NCBI RefSeq assembly: GCF_900106975.1
Contig: NZ_FNNU01000002.1
Coordinates: forward strand, 62,001-126,000
DNA: 64,000 nucleotides
Direction: 5' to 3'
Source of the DNA: Pseudomonas kuykendallii
GTDB taxonomy: Bacteria; Pseudomonadota; Gammaproteobacteria; Pseudomonadales; Pseudomonadaceae
Position 1 is the stretch's first letter; each line of letters starts with the position of its first letter. Both the position numbers and the translations under genes were made by a program. Below, one piece after another: positions 16,226 to 26,213 of this stretch. Under the pieces are notes generated by a model. The model saw only the letters and a program-made list of their open reading frames with translations. It was not told the DNA's origin and did no database searches.

Positions 16226-17239
16226 TCAGAAGCCTTCCAGCACGATCTTGCCCACCGACCTGTTGCTCTCCAGCAGGGCATGGGCGCGGCGCAGGTTGGC
16301 GGCGTCGATGCGGCCGAAATGCTCGCCGACGGTGGTGCGCAGCACGCCCGAGTCGAGCAGCCCGGAAACCCGCTCGAGAAGCCTGTGCTGCTCGATCATG
16401 TCGTCGGTCTGGAACAGCGAGCGGGTGTACATGAACTCCCAGTGCAGCGACAGGCTCTTGCGCTTGAGCTGGCGGATGTCCAGCGATTCCGGGTCGTCGA
16501 TCAGCGCCAGCTTGCCCTGCGGAGCGAGCGCTTCGACGATCTGCGCCAGGTGCTGGTCGGTGTGGGTCAGGCTGGCGACGTGGGTGACCTGGCCGACGCC
16601 GATACGCTGGAGTTCCTCGGCCAGCGGCTTGCTGTGGTCGATCACGTGGTGCGCGCCGAGGCTCTTCACCCATTCCTGGGTTTGCGGCCGCGAGGCGCTG
16701 CCGATCACCGTCAGCCCGGTAAGCCTGGCGGCCAGCTGGGTGAGGATCGAACCGACGCCACCGCTGGCACCGACGATCAACAGGCTCTGCCCGCGCGAGG
16801 CCTCGCCCTCGGCGATCTGCAAACGCTCGAAGAGCAGTTCCCAGGCGGTGATCGCGGTCAGCGGCAGCGCCGCGCTCTGGGCGAAGTCCAGCGACTGCGG
16901 GCGGTGCCCGACCAGACGCTCGTCGACCCGGTGCAACTCGCTGTTGGCGCCCTGACGATCCAGCGCGCCGGCGTAGAACACTTCGTCGCCTGCCTTGAAC
17001 AGGCTGACCTCTGCACCGACCGCCCTGACCACGCCGGCCACATCCCAGCCGAGCACCTTGGGCTGGCCCGCCTCGGGCTGCACGTTGCGGCGGATCTTGG
17101 TATCCACCGGGTTCACCGAGATCGCCCGCACCTCCACCAGCAGGTCGCGCGGGCCGGGCGTGGGCTCGGGCAGCTCGATGTCCTGCAGCGATTGCGGATC
17201 GTCGATGGGCAGCGACTGGGTGTAGGCGATGGCTTTCAT
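16226..17239 (-). CDS. Zinc-type alcohol dehydrogenase / quinone oxidoreductase family protein
   Basis: A 337-residue medium-chain reductase. The N-terminal catalytic domain opens MKAIAYTQSLP and contains ISVNPVDTKIR; the NADPH site is LLIVGASGGVGSILTQLA (about 152-170). Residues match the adh_fam_1/QOR subfamily, which lacks most zinc ligands and reduces quinones or enones. It is divergent from a LysR gene whose start is about 100 bp away, so the LysR protein probably controls it. Confidence 0.85.
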   Translation of the reverse strand: MKAIAYTQSLPIDDPQSLQDIELPEPTPGPRDLLVEVRAISVNPVDTKIRRNVQPEAGQPKVLGWDVAGVVRAVGAEVSLFKAGDEVFYAGALDRQGANSELHRVDERLVGHRPQSLDFAQSAALPLTAITAWELLFERLQIAEGEASRGQSLLIVGASGGVGSILTQLAARLTGLTVIGSASRPQTQEWVKSLGAHHVIDHSKPLAEELQRIGVGQVTHVASLTHTDQHLAQIVEALAPQGKLALIDDPESLDIRQLKRKSLSLHWEFMYTRSLFQTDDMIEQHRLLERVSGLLDSGVLRTTVGEHFGRIDAANLRRAHALLESNRSVGKIVLEGF

Positions 17240-17342
17240 GAGGGTTCTCCCGTGAGGTTTTTCGAAGTGAAGGCATGCTCGCCTATTTTAGGAATTGTAA
17301 AAACCCGGTAGGAATAGAGTCTGTTTCAAAGAGGAATTGAAA

Positions 17343-18260
17343 ATGCTTCGTCTGGATGACTTGCAGGTGTTCGTCCGTACCGCCGAGCTGGGCAGCCTGT
17401 CCGCCGCCGCGCGGCTGCTCGATCTGTCGCCGGCGGTGGCCAGCGCCGCGCTCAAGCGCCTGGAGCAGGAACTGGCCAGCCGGCTGTTCACCCGTTCCAC
17501 CCGCAGCCTGCGGCTGACCGCGGAAGGCGAGCAGTACCTGGTGTTCGCCCGCAACGCGCTGCAGAACCTCGCCGAAGGGCGTGACCTGTTGCTCAGCGGG
17601 CGCGCCGAGATCGGCGGCCTGCTGCAGCTCTCGGCGCCTTCCGACTTCGGGCGCAACCTGCTGTTGCCCTGGCTCGACACCTTCCAGCAGGCGCATCCGC
17701 AGCTGCAACTGCGCCTGCTGCTGGGCGACCGCAATGCCGACCTGTTCCGCCAGCCGGTGGACATCGCCCTGCGCTACGGCGCACCGGAGGATTCCAGCCT
17801 GGTCGCGTTGCCGGTGGCGCCGGGCAACCGCCGGGTGCTCTGCGCATCGCCCGAATACCTGGCCGCGCACGGCGAGCCGCGTCGCCTGGAGGACCTCGGC
17901 TCGCACAACTGCCTGCTCTACATGATCGCCGGGCGGCTGCACGACCGCTGGAGTTTCAGCGATGGCCGCCGCGAACTCGGCGTGACGGTAAGCGGCGATC
18001 GCAGCAGCGACGATGCCGACGTGGTGCGCCGCTGGGCGCTGGCCGGGCGCGGGCTGGTCTACAAGTCCTGGCTGGATGTCGCCGACGACGTTCAGGCCGG
18101 CCGGCTGCGCGTGCTGCTGCCGGGCATGCCGGGCGACGCGGCGCCGCTGAACCTGATCTGCGCGCACCGCGCCCAGCTCAACCGCGCGGTGCACCTGCTG
18201 CGCGAGCACGTGGCGCGGCACTGCCAGGCGCTGCTGGCCAACGCGCCCTTCGCGGCGTGA
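17343..18260 (+). CDS. LysR-family transcriptional regulator
   Basis: A 305-residue LysR protein. The helix-turn-helix is LSAAARLLDLSPAVASAALKRLEQELASRLF (about 18-48), followed by the effector-binding domain. ATG at 17343 is chosen over a TTG two codons upstream; AGAGG lies about 10 nt before. It is divergently paired with the quinone oxidoreductase gene, the usual arrangement for a LysR regulator and its target; the inducer is unknown. Confidence 0.88.
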   Translation: MLRLDDLQVFVRTAELGSLSAAARLLDLSPAVASAALKRLEQELASRLFTRSTRSLRLTAEGEQYLVFARNALQNLAEGRDLLLSGRAEIGGLLQLSAPSDFGRNLLLPWLDTFQQAHPQLQLRLLLGDRNADLFRQPVDIALRYGAPEDSSLVALPVAPGNRRVLCASPEYLAAHGEPRRLEDLGSHNCLLYMIAGRLHDRWSFSDGRRELGVTVSGDRSSDDADVVRRWALAGRGLVYKSWLDVADDVQAGRLRVLLPGMPGDAAPLNLICAHRAQLNRAVHLLREHVARHCQALLANAPFAA

Positions 18261-18318
18261 GCGTGGAGCCTGCGGCAGGTCATTTGCCGCTTCCGGGCCG
18301 GGTGGTAGAGTCGCCGGC

Positions 18319-18705
18319 ATGACCTTCTCCCGCCGCCATTCCGCGTCGCTGCTCGGGGCGCTGCTGTTCAGCGTCCTGCTCGGCGCATTCGCCAGCAGCC
18401 TGCACCGTGGGCAGATGAGCGGCTTCGACCTCGCCGGCGTCGGTGGCGGCTTCTGTTCGGCGCTGGGCAACCCCGGCGCGGCGCTGAAGGAAGGCGGCGA
18501 CCGTTCGACGCCCCTGCTCGCCGATCTGCAATGCCCGCTGTGCTCGGCCGGCGACAGCCCTTCGGCGTCGGGCAGCCTCTGGCGGCTGGTCGCCCCCGCG
18601 GCTGTGGACGTTGCGTCCTTCGCCATCCCTCCGCGCACGTCGGACGCGCCGCGCGATGTCTGGCCCTCGGCCAACCCTCGCGCCTCCCCCCTTTTCCTCG
18701 GCTGA
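18319..18705 (+). CDS. DUF2946 protein
   Basis: A 128-residue protein with an N-terminal membrane anchor or signal (LLGALLFSVLLGAFASSL) and a central LQCPLCSAG (CxxC) motif, both characteristic of DUF2946. It is followed 79 bp downstream by the PCuAC chaperone. DUF2946 proteins commonly neighbour copper-uptake or TonB-receptor genes, so a role in periplasmic copper handling is likely but inferred. Confidence 0.8.
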   Translation: MTFSRRHSASLLGALLFSVLLGAFASSLHRGQMSGFDLAGVGGGFCSALGNPGAALKEGGDRSTPLLADLQCPLCSAGDSPSASGSLWRLVAPAAVDVASFAIPPRTSDAPRDVWPSANPRASPLFLG

Positions 18706-18784
18706 TTACCCGCTGACCGCGCAGCGCCGCTGCGACCGCGATCCGCGCCACAAGGCGCCCGTTTTCCGATTTCGAGGATTCACC

Positions 18785-19276
18785 ATGCTGAAGAAAGCTC
18801 TCCTGCTGGCCACGCTCTGCGCCGGCGCCCTGAACGCCGCCGCCCATGAATACCAGGCTGGCCAGTTGCACATCGACCACCCGTGGTCGCGCGCCATGCC
18901 GCCGGTGGCGCCGACCATCGCCGCCTATTTCGTGGTGCACAACGAAGGCAAGACCGCCGACCGCCTGCTCGGCGCCGACACCCCGATCGCCGCCCGCGCC
19001 GAGCTGCACGAGCACGTGCACGGCGCGGACGGGATGATGAAGATGCAGCAGGTGCAGGCCGTGGACGTGCCGGTCGGCGGCGAGGCCCGCTTCGCTCCCG
19101 GCGGCTACCACGTGATGCTCTTCGAGCTGAACAGGCATCCGGCGCTGGGCGAGCGCTTCCCGCTGACCCTGCACTTCGAAAAGGCCGGCGACGTGCAGGT
19201 CGAGGTGGCGGTTCAGGCGGATGCACCGGCGGCGAGCGTGCCGGGAATGAAGATGGAAGGCGAGCACAAGCACTGA
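18785..19276 (+). CDS. Periplasmic copper chaperone PCu(A)C
   Basis: A 163-residue exported protein: signal MLKKALLLATLCAGALNAAA, then a PCuAC domain. The expected His/Met ligands are present (LHEHVHGADGMMKMQQ and GGYHVML), and an additional Met/His tail GMKMEGEHKH can bind copper. PCuAC delivers Cu(I) to cytochrome oxidase CuA or related sites. It pairs with DUF2946, giving a second copper unit in the window besides copA/copZ. Confidence 0.92.
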   Translation: MLKKALLLATLCAGALNAAAHEYQAGQLHIDHPWSRAMPPVAPTIAAYFVVHNEGKTADRLLGADTPIAARAELHEHVHGADGMMKMQQVQAVDVPVGGEARFAPGGYHVMLFELNRHPALGERFPLTLHFEKAGDVQVEVAVQADAPAASVPGMKMEGEHKH

Positions 19277-19314
19277 GTCGCAGCGGCCCGCGTACCTTTG
19301 GCATCGGCGGTTTT

Positions 19315-19363
19315 GGTGCGCACGGCGCACCCTACGGGTGTTGTAGGGTGCGCCGTGCGCACC
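19315..19363. repeat. Perfect 21-bp inverted repeat (GTAGGGTGCGCC family)
   Basis: Arms 19315-19335 and 19343-19363 are exactly complementary over 21 bp with a 7-nt loop (GGGTGTT). Each arm is one unit of the GTAGGGTGCGCC-type repeat found singly elsewhere. It lies between the convergent PCuAC and adenine deaminase genes and may serve as a two-way terminator. Confidence 0.85.
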
Positions 19364-19373
19364 GCTGGCGGGG

Positions 19374-20351
<978 letters not shown>

Positions 20352-20423
20352 TTACCAACCGTGGCGCGGCGAAGGGCCGCGCCTTGGTGGTCCGGAGCGC
20401 GGCGACGCTCCCGGAGATCGCCG

Positions 20424-21395
20424 TCAGACGGCTTCGGCTTCCAGCTCGCGACGGTAGGCGTAGGTCGCGGCGAAGCGCGACAGCAGCCATTCGGCGCAGG
20501 TGGTCGCCGGGTACTTCGGCGGGTTGCTGGCGTCGGAGCAGTTCGGCAGGCAGGCGACCACGGTGTCCGGGTGCGGCTCGGCGAAGAACGGCATCGAGTA
20601 GCGGTGCACGCCCAGCGGGCTGATCACCCGGTGCGGCGTCGACTTGTAACGGTCGTTGCTCCAGCGCGCCATCATGTCGCCGATGTTGATCACGAAGGTG
20701 CCCTCGACGTAGGGCGCGTCGATCCATTCGCCGTTGACGTTCTGCACCTGCAGGCCGCCGGCCGGGTCCTGGTAGAGCACGGTCACGCAGCCGTAGTCGG
20801 TGTGCGCGCCGGCGCCTTGCTGGTCGGGGCTGGTGGCGGTCTGGCGCGGCGGGTAGTGGATCACGCGGAAGGCGCTGACCGGCTGCTCGAAGCGCTTGTC
20901 GAAGAAGTCGCGCTCGATGTCCAGGGCCATGGCGATGGCGCGCAGCAGAGTCTTGGCCAGGTCCTGCATGTCGTTGTAATGCTGCTCGAACAGCTCGCGC
21001 CAGCCGTCCTGCTGCGGGTGGCGGTTGGTGCCGCGCAGCGGTTTGCCGGCCAGGACGTCGGGGTGCGACGCGGGCAGGTCGAGGCCCATGTCGAAGGTTT
21101 CCTTGAGGTCGCTGGGCAGCGCCGGGTCGAGCTGCTCGGTGGCGATGGCCCCGTAGCCGCGGTGGTGGCTTGTCTGCGTGATGTCGATCTTCAGCTTCTC
21201 TTCCAGCGGACTCTCGAAGAAGGTCCGGGCGGCGGAAAGCAGCGCTTCGATGCGCTCCGCCGGGATCGGATGGCCCTTGATATAGAGGAATCCGAAGTCG
21301 CGGCAGGCGGCGTCGATCTGCTGGGCGACGTCGGCCCAGGCGCTTTCGTCCGGACCGTAGAGGGGGCTGATGTCGATGATCGGGAGTGAGTTCAT
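20424..21395 (-). CDS. 2-oxoglutarate/Fe(II) oxygenase, isopenicillin-N-synthase type (paralogue 1)
   Basis: A 323-residue enzyme. The iron triad is H198-T-D200 (AHTDYG) and H255 (STPHRVIS), with R265-x-S267 for 2-oxoglutarate. The N-terminal DIOX_N part begins PIIDISPLYG. It should hydroxylate or demethylate a small molecule using O2 and 2-oxoglutarate. It shares fold and several motifs with the gene at 45377-46348, both in nucleobase settings. It precedes adenine deaminase by about 100 bp on the same strand, suggesting a purine-like substrate (inference). Confidence 0.85.
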   Translation of the reverse strand: MNSLPIIDISPLYGPDESAWADVAQQIDAACRDFGFLYIKGHPIPAERIEALLSAARTFFESPLEEKLKIDITQTSHHRGYGAIATEQLDPALPSDLKETFDMGLDLPASHPDVLAGKPLRGTNRHPQQDGWRELFEQHYNDMQDLAKTLLRAIAMALDIERDFFDKRFEQPVSAFRVIHYPPRQTATSPDQQGAGAHTDYGCVTVLYQDPAGGLQVQNVNGEWIDAPYVEGTFVINIGDMMARWSNDRYKSTPHRVISPLGVHRYSMPFFAEPHPDTVVACLPNCSDASNPPKYPATTCAEWLLSRFAATYAYRRELEAEAV

Positions 21396-21735
21396 GTGTG
21401 CTCCGAAAAGCGGGTGCTGCGAGTCTTCTCGTACTGGGCAGCGATTTGAGGTCGGACGGAATGGTCCGGCCCCTGTGTGCGGTTCTCCCCGTCGACGAGG
21501 AGGGACGGCACGACTTCTGGCGATTTTCGCAAGTTTGGCCTCGTCATTCGCGAGGCATCAATCGATTCCGACGAGTTGGCCGCAAGGGCCTTCGCGGACG
21601 CTTCGCGCCGCGCGTGGCGGCTGGCGTTGCCTCGACATGAAGCGTGAAGCGTGAAGCGTGAACGGTGCGCGGGACGCCGGGCGGCGCCGCGCGCGGTAAT
21701 CGTTGCCTGGCCGACCCGGTCGGCCAGGCGGGGGC
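21396..21735. other. Intergenic region with 7-mer tandem repeat and strong hairpin
   Basis: No convincing gene in 340 bp. Three tandem GAAGCGT units lie at about 21639-21660. A perfect 11-bp stem with 3-nt loop (GCCTGGCCGAC / GTCGGCCAGGC, 21705-21729) stands 7 nt past the BMP stop and may end that transcript, although no T-run follows. Confidence 0.6.
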
Positions 21736-22818
21736 TTACTTCGGCAGCTCGGCCTTGATGCCTTGCACGTAGAAGTTCATGCCGGCGAGGTCGGCATTGC
21801 TGGCGGTGACGCCGGCGGGAATGCGCACGGTGCCGGCCTGGTCCTTGATCGGACCGGTGAACGGGTGGAAGGAACCGTCCTTGATGCTGGCGATGAGGGT
21901 TTCGGCTTCGGCTTTCACGTCGGCCGGTACCAGGTCGCTGATCGGCAGCTCGATGGTGTCGTCATGCAGGCCGCCCCAGAAGTCCTCGGATTTCCAGGTG
22001 CCGTCCATGACCGCCTGGGTTTCCTTGATGTAGTAGGGCGCCCAGTTGTTGACGATGGAGGTGAGCACGGCTTTCGGGCCGAAGTGGGCCATGTCCGAGG
22101 CGTAGCCGATGGAGTAGACGCCACGACGCTCGGCGGCCTGGATCGGCGCGGGGCTGTCGGTGTGCTGGAAGATCACGTCGGCGCCCTGGTCGATGAGGGC
22201 GTTGGCGGCGTCGGCTTCCTTGCCTGGATCGAACCAGGAGTTGACCCACACGACCTTGATTTCGGTGCCGGGGTTGTACTTGTCCAGCGCCAGCTGGATC
22301 GAGTTGATGTCGCGGATGACTTCCGGGATCGGCATCGAGGCGACGTAGCCGACGACCTTGCTCTTGGTCATCTTGGCGGCGAGGAAACCGCCGACGTAGC
22401 GGCCTTCATAGGAGCGCGACAGGTAGGTGCCGAGGTTCTTGTCCTGCTTGTAGCCGGTGGCGTGATCGAACACCACTTTGGGGAACTGCTTGGCAACCTT
22501 GGCGGTCGGGTTCATGTAGCCGAACGAGGTGGTGAAGATCAGGTCGTAACCGCCTTTGGCCATGTTGCGGATGACGCGTTCGGCGTCGGCGCCTTCGGCG
22601 ACGTTCTCCACGAAGCTGGTCTCGACCTTGTCGCCGAATTTCTCGGCGACCGCGCGGCGGCCCAGTTCGTGTTGGTAGGTCCAGCCGTGGTCGCCAACCG
22701 GGCCGACGTAGACGAAGCCGACCTTCAGCGGATCGGCGGCGTAGGCCCCGAGTGTGGCGCTGAATCCGAGGGCGGCGACGAGTGCGCGCAGCATGGTTTT
22801 CTTCGACTTCTTCTGCAT
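21736..22818 (-). CDS. BMP-family nucleoside-binding ABC transporter substrate protein (1)
   Basis: A 360-residue periplasmic protein: signal MQKKSKKTMLRALVAALGFSATLGAYA without a lipobox cysteine, then a BMP/PnrA-like type I binding fold (VGFVYVGPVGDHGWTYQHELG; DLIFTTSFGYMNP; HTDSPAPIQAAERRGVYSIGYASD). The family binds purine nucleosides. The matching permeases and ATPase lie about 15 kb away (37.7-41.3 kb), an unusual separation. A RutR-like inverted repeat sits 70 bp upstream. ATG 22818 follows a GGAG at rather long spacing. Confidence 0.88.
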   Translation of the reverse strand: MQKKSKKTMLRALVAALGFSATLGAYAADPLKVGFVYVGPVGDHGWTYQHELGRRAVAEKFGDKVETSFVENVAEGADAERVIRNMAKGGYDLIFTTSFGYMNPTAKVAKQFPKVVFDHATGYKQDKNLGTYLSRSYEGRYVGGFLAAKMTKSKVVGYVASMPIPEVIRDINSIQLALDKYNPGTEIKVVWVNSWFDPGKEADAANALIDQGADVIFQHTDSPAPIQAAERRGVYSIGYASDMAHFGPKAVLTSIVNNWAPYYIKETQAVMDGTWKSEDFWGGLHDDTIELPISDLVPADVKAEAETLIASIKDGSFHPFTGPIKDQAGTVRIPAGVTASNADLAGMNFYVQGIKAELPK

Positions 22819-22886
22819 GATGGGTGAGGCTCCTTGTTCGTATGTTTTGCGTGTCGGCCCTGGGGCTGCCGGATGATTGCAAAAAG

Positions 22887-22902
22887 CTGACCAATTAGAC
22901 AA
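22887..22902 (-). promoter_or_regulatory. RutR-like operator upstream of BMP gene 1
   Basis: CTGACCAATTAGACAA matches 11 of the 14 defined bases of the E. coli RutR consensus TTGACCA-NN-TGGTCAA. It is flanked by GCAAAAAG on the left, as are the similar sites at 41376 and 50493. A RutR-like gene lies at 48147. Confidence 0.5.
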
Positions 22903-23039
22903 ATAACCCGGCGGCGCCGTTAGCGCGCCTGCGAACCCGGCCTCTCGCGAAGCGCGATGGGCCGGGCTGGTGCATGGGAAGCACAGGCCGCCATGCACTG
23001 GTGCGTGGCGATCATCGATCAACAAGGATTCCGGCCACC

Positions 23040-24131
23040 ATGCTTGCGCTGCTCCGAGACGAGAAACTGACCCTGCTGGCGATCGTCGCCACGATTGCCG
23101 CCTACGCCCTGGAAGGCACGCTGCTGGACGCCGGTCGCAGCAGCGCGCTGATCACCGCCGGCGTGCTGATCGGCGCCATCGTCTGCGCCTCGATGCGCGT
23201 CGCCCACCACGCCGAAGTGCTCGCGGAAAAGGTCGGCGATCCCTACGGCACGATGATCCTGACGCTCTCCGCGGTGCTCGTCGAGGTGGTGATCCTGGCC
23301 ATCCTGATGAGCCACGAGCCGTCGCCGACGCTGGTGCGCGACACCATCTACGCGGCGGTGATGCTCGACCTCAACGGCATCCTCGGCCTGGCCGCGCTGC
23401 TCGGCGGCTTCAAGCACGGCGAGCAACCGTACAACGACGATTCCGCGCGCACCTACAGCGTGATGATCCTCACCGCCATGGGCATCTCCATGGTGGTGCC
23501 GGAGTTCATTCCCAGCGAGAAATGGCACCTCTACTCGATCTTCACCATCGGCGCGATGCTGGTGCTCTACGGCGTGTTCCTGCGCATGCAGGTCGGCGCG
23601 CACAGCTACTTCTTCAGCTACAGCTACCCGGAGAAGAAGGTGCGCAAGGGCGGCGCCGCCGAACACCCCGCCGGTGGCAGCCGCAGCCTGTCGATCGCGA
23701 TGCTCTGCGTGGGCGTCGTGGTGATCGGCGCGCTCGCCGAGGTGATGTCCAAGGCTCTGAGCACCGGCCTGGAGGGCAGCGGCGCGCCGCCGGTGATCGC
23801 CGCGATCCTGGTGGCGGCGATCTCCGCCAGCCCGGAAATTCTCACCGCCCTGCGCGCCGCGCTGGCCAACCGCATGCAGTCGGTGGTCAACATCGCCCTC
23901 GGCGCGTCCCTGTCGACGGTGATCCTCACCGTGCCGGTGATGGAGGCCATGGCGCTGTACACCGGCCAGCCGTTCGAGATGGCGATGACGCCGGTGCAGA
24001 CGGTGATGGTGCTCATCACCCTGATCGTCGCGGCGATCAACCTCAACGATGGCGAGACCAACGCCATCGAGGGCATGACCCACTTCGTGCTGTTCGCCAC
24101 CTTCATCATGCTGTCGCTGCTGGGGCTTTGA
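23040..24131 (+). CDS. Calcium/proton antiporter family protein (ChaA-like)
   Basis: A 363-residue membrane protein with about 11 hydrophobic segments. Two acidic alpha-repeat motifs typical of cation/Ca2+ exchangers are visible: SAVLVEVVILAILMS (early) and SASPEILTALRAALANRMQ (late). It probably exchanges Ca2+, Na+ or K+ for protons. ATG at 23040 follows AAGGA; an in-frame ATG 66 bp upstream lies before the likely ribosome site. It is divergent from the BMP gene and unrelated in function. Confidence 0.82.
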   Translation: MLALLRDEKLTLLAIVATIAAYALEGTLLDAGRSSALITAGVLIGAIVCASMRVAHHAEVLAEKVGDPYGTMILTLSAVLVEVVILAILMSHEPSPTLVRDTIYAAVMLDLNGILGLAALLGGFKHGEQPYNDDSARTYSVMILTAMGISMVVPEFIPSEKWHLYSIFTIGAMLVLYGVFLRMQVGAHSYFFSYSYPEKKVRKGGAAEHPAGGSRSLSIAMLCVGVVVIGALAEVMSKALSTGLEGSGAPPVIAAILVAAISASPEILTALRAALANRMQSVVNIALGASLSTVILTVPVMEAMALYTGQPFEMAMTPVQTVMVLITLIVAAINLNDGETNAIEGMTHFVLFATFIMLSLLGL

Positions 24132-24156
24132 ACGCTCGGGCCGCGTGCGGCGGTCG

Positions 24157-25140
24157 TCAGCAGACGCCATAGCCGATCTGCAGGCGCTTCAGGTGCCGTC
24201 GGTACTGGATGCTGCTGAGGTCCGCCGGCTGGCTGACTTCCAGCGCGGTATGCAGCGGCAACCGCACCGGCCGCTGCGACTCGAGGATCGGCACGTCTTC
24301 CTGCAGGATGCTCCGGTTGAAGGCGATCACGTCCGCCTCGCTCACCGCCTCGGCGTAGTCGTAGCTCAGGTGCATGCGCAACTGGCTGCGCTCCTCGTCC
24401 AGCGGCACCACGAACAGGCGGATCACGTCGGAGGCGCGGGCGCCGTCCGCGCCCTTCTTGTGCAGCACCGCGCTGGTCAGGGCGATCAGCGCGTAGTCGT
24501 AGAGCACCTCCGACGGTCCTTGCGCCTGCAGGTTGCCCTGGCGCTGGATCACCCGGCAGTCGCGGGCGATGAAGCCGTCGTCATGGGTTTCGAGGCGATA
24601 CGCGGCGATTTCCCCGTCATCGCCGGCGCCCAGAGTGCCGGGGTGGACGAAGCCGAAATGCGCCATGTCGAGGAAGTTCTCGATCACCCGGTAGGCATTC
24701 GCCGCCACTGTGGTTTCGCAGACCAGCAGGCTGCGGTAGGCCGGGTCGCCGACCTCCGGCAGGCGCGGCGGCGGTCGCCGCGGCGTGCCCGGGCAGACCC
24801 ACAGGCAGCCGTCCTGCTCAAGGCAGTGGAAGGTGCGTACCCGCGCCTGCTCCGACGGTTCGCGGCCGGGGTGCGCGGGGTAGTGGCGACAGCGGCCGGC
24901 GGCGTCGAACTGCCAGCCGTGGTACGGGCAGGCCAGGCTCTCGCCGCTTACCGCGCCGAGCGACAGCGCGGCGCCGCGGTGTGGGCACTGGTCGAGCCAG
25001 GCGCGCGCCTCGTGCTCGCCGCGCCAGAGCACGACCGGCAGGCCGAGCAACTGATAGCGGCGCGCCTGCCGCGGGGCCAGCTCGTCGCTCATGGCCAGCA
25101 TGTACCACTGGTCGAAGGCATTGTCCGCGTGTGCGCTCAT
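24157..25140 (-). CDS. Rieske-type aromatic ring-hydroxylating / demethylating oxygenase
   Basis: A 327-residue oxygenase alpha subunit. The Rieske [2Fe-2S] ligands are C52-P-H54 and C71-P-Y-H74; the mononuclear iron site is in ENFLDMAHFGFVHPG (D158, H161, H166). Length and lack of a beta subunit fit VanA/Pdm-type O- or N-demethylases. Its start overlaps the stop of BMP gene 2 by 4 bp, so the oxygenase is translated with a nucleoside-type binding protein; a methylated purine substrate is an attractive inference. No dedicated reductase is seen nearby. Confidence 0.85.
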   Translation of the reverse strand: MSAHADNAFDQWYMLAMSDELAPRQARRYQLLGLPVVLWRGEHEARAWLDQCPHRGAALSLGAVSGESLACPYHGWQFDAAGRCRHYPAHPGREPSEQARVRTFHCLEQDGCLWVCPGTPRRPPPRLPEVGDPAYRSLLVCETTVAANAYRVIENFLDMAHFGFVHPGTLGAGDDGEIAAYRLETHDDGFIARDCRVIQRQGNLQAQGPSEVLYDYALIALTSAVLHKKGADGARASDVIRLFVVPLDEERSQLRMHLSYDYAEAVSEADVIAFNRSILQEDVPILESQRPVRLPLHTALEVSQPADLSSIQYRRHLKRLQIGYGVC

Positions 25141-26213
25141 TGCAGGCTCCCGGTCACGCCTTCGACGAAGTAGTTCATCCTGGCCAGTTCGGCGTGACCG
25201 AGGGTGACGCCGGCGGCGACCACCTCCTTGCCGCCCTGATCGCGCAGCGGGCCGACGAAGACGTCGCGGCGGCGTTCGCGCAGCTGTTCGAGCATGGCGT
25301 TGGCATCGTCCTGCGCGGCCTGCGGGATCGCCGCGTTGAACGGCGAAAGGGTGACCACGTCATCGGCCACGTCGCCCCAGTAGTCGCCGCTCTTGAAGGT
25401 TCCGGCGGCGATCGCCCGGACCTGCTGGCGAAAATACGGCGCCCAGTTCTGCACGATGGCGGTGAGCTGGCCCTTCGGACCGAAGCTGCTCATGTCCGAG
25501 CCGTAGCCGACGCTGTAGACCCCGGCGCGCTCCGCGGCCATCACCACTGACGCACTGTCGTTGTGCGCGGTGAGCACGTCGGCACCCTGGCCGATCAGCA
25601 GCTGCGCCGCCTCCATCTCCTTCTGCGGGTCGTCCCAGGTGTTGACCCAGACCACGCGCAGGGTCGCCTGCGGGTTGACCGTGCGAATACCGAGGAGGAA
25701 GGCGTTGACCTCGCGGATCACCTCCGGCAACGGGTAGCTGCCGACGTAGGCGGCGATACCGGTCTTGCTCATGTGCCCGGCGAGGATGCCGGCGATGAAG
25801 CGGCCCTGGTAGGTGGCGGCCAGGTAGTTGCCGACGTTGGGCGCCTGCTTGTAGCAGGAGGCGCAGAGGTAGATCACGTCGGGATTCTGCTTGGCCGCCT
25901 GCATCACCGGGTTCATGTAGTTGAACGAGGCGCCGACGATCACCTGGCTGCCCTGGCGTGCCAACTGGCGCAGCACGCTCTGCGCGTCGCTGTTGCCGCT
26001 GACCTTTTCCACATAGCCGGTCTTCAGCGTGGGCATTTCCCGCTGCAGTGTCTGCCGGGCGAGTTCATGGCCGTGCACCCAGCCCACCGGATTGCTTGCC
26101 AGGCCGCTGTAGACGAAATCCATCTTTAGCGGCGCCGCGCTCTCGGCCAGGGCGTGGCCCGCCAGCAGCAGGGGGAGGAGGGCGAGGGCGGTTCTGATTC
26201 TTCTGTTTTTCAT
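25137..26213 (-). CDS. BMP-family ABC transporter substrate protein (2)
   Basis: A 358-residue paralogue of the protein at 21736, with signal peptide MKNRRIRTALALLPLLLAGHALA and the same landmarks (VGWVHGHELARQTL; GASFNYMNPVMQAAK; YSVGYGSDMSSFGPKG). It carries an unusual CASCYKQ in place of the paralogue's HATGYKQ. No lipobox. ATG 26213 starts the signal peptide; a GTG 36 bp upstream lacks a ribosome site. Overlaps the Rieske gene. Likely supplies the shared nucleoside ABC permease with a variant ligand. Confidence 0.85.
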   Translation of the reverse strand: MKNRRIRTALALLPLLLAGHALAESAAPLKMDFVYSGLASNPVGWVHGHELARQTLQREMPTLKTGYVEKVSGNSDAQSVLRQLARQGSQVIVGASFNYMNPVMQAAKQNPDVIYLCASCYKQAPNVGNYLAATYQGRFIAGILAGHMSKTGIAAYVGSYPLPEVIREVNAFLLGIRTVNPQATLRVVWVNTWDDPQKEMEAAQLLIGQGADVLTAHNDSASVVMAAERAGVYSVGYGSDMSSFGPKGQLTAIVQNWAPYFRQQVRAIAAGTFKSGDYWGDVADDVVTLSPFNAAIPQAAQDDANAMLEQLRERRRDVFVGPLRDQGGKEVVAAGVTLGHAELARMNYFVEGVTGSLQ

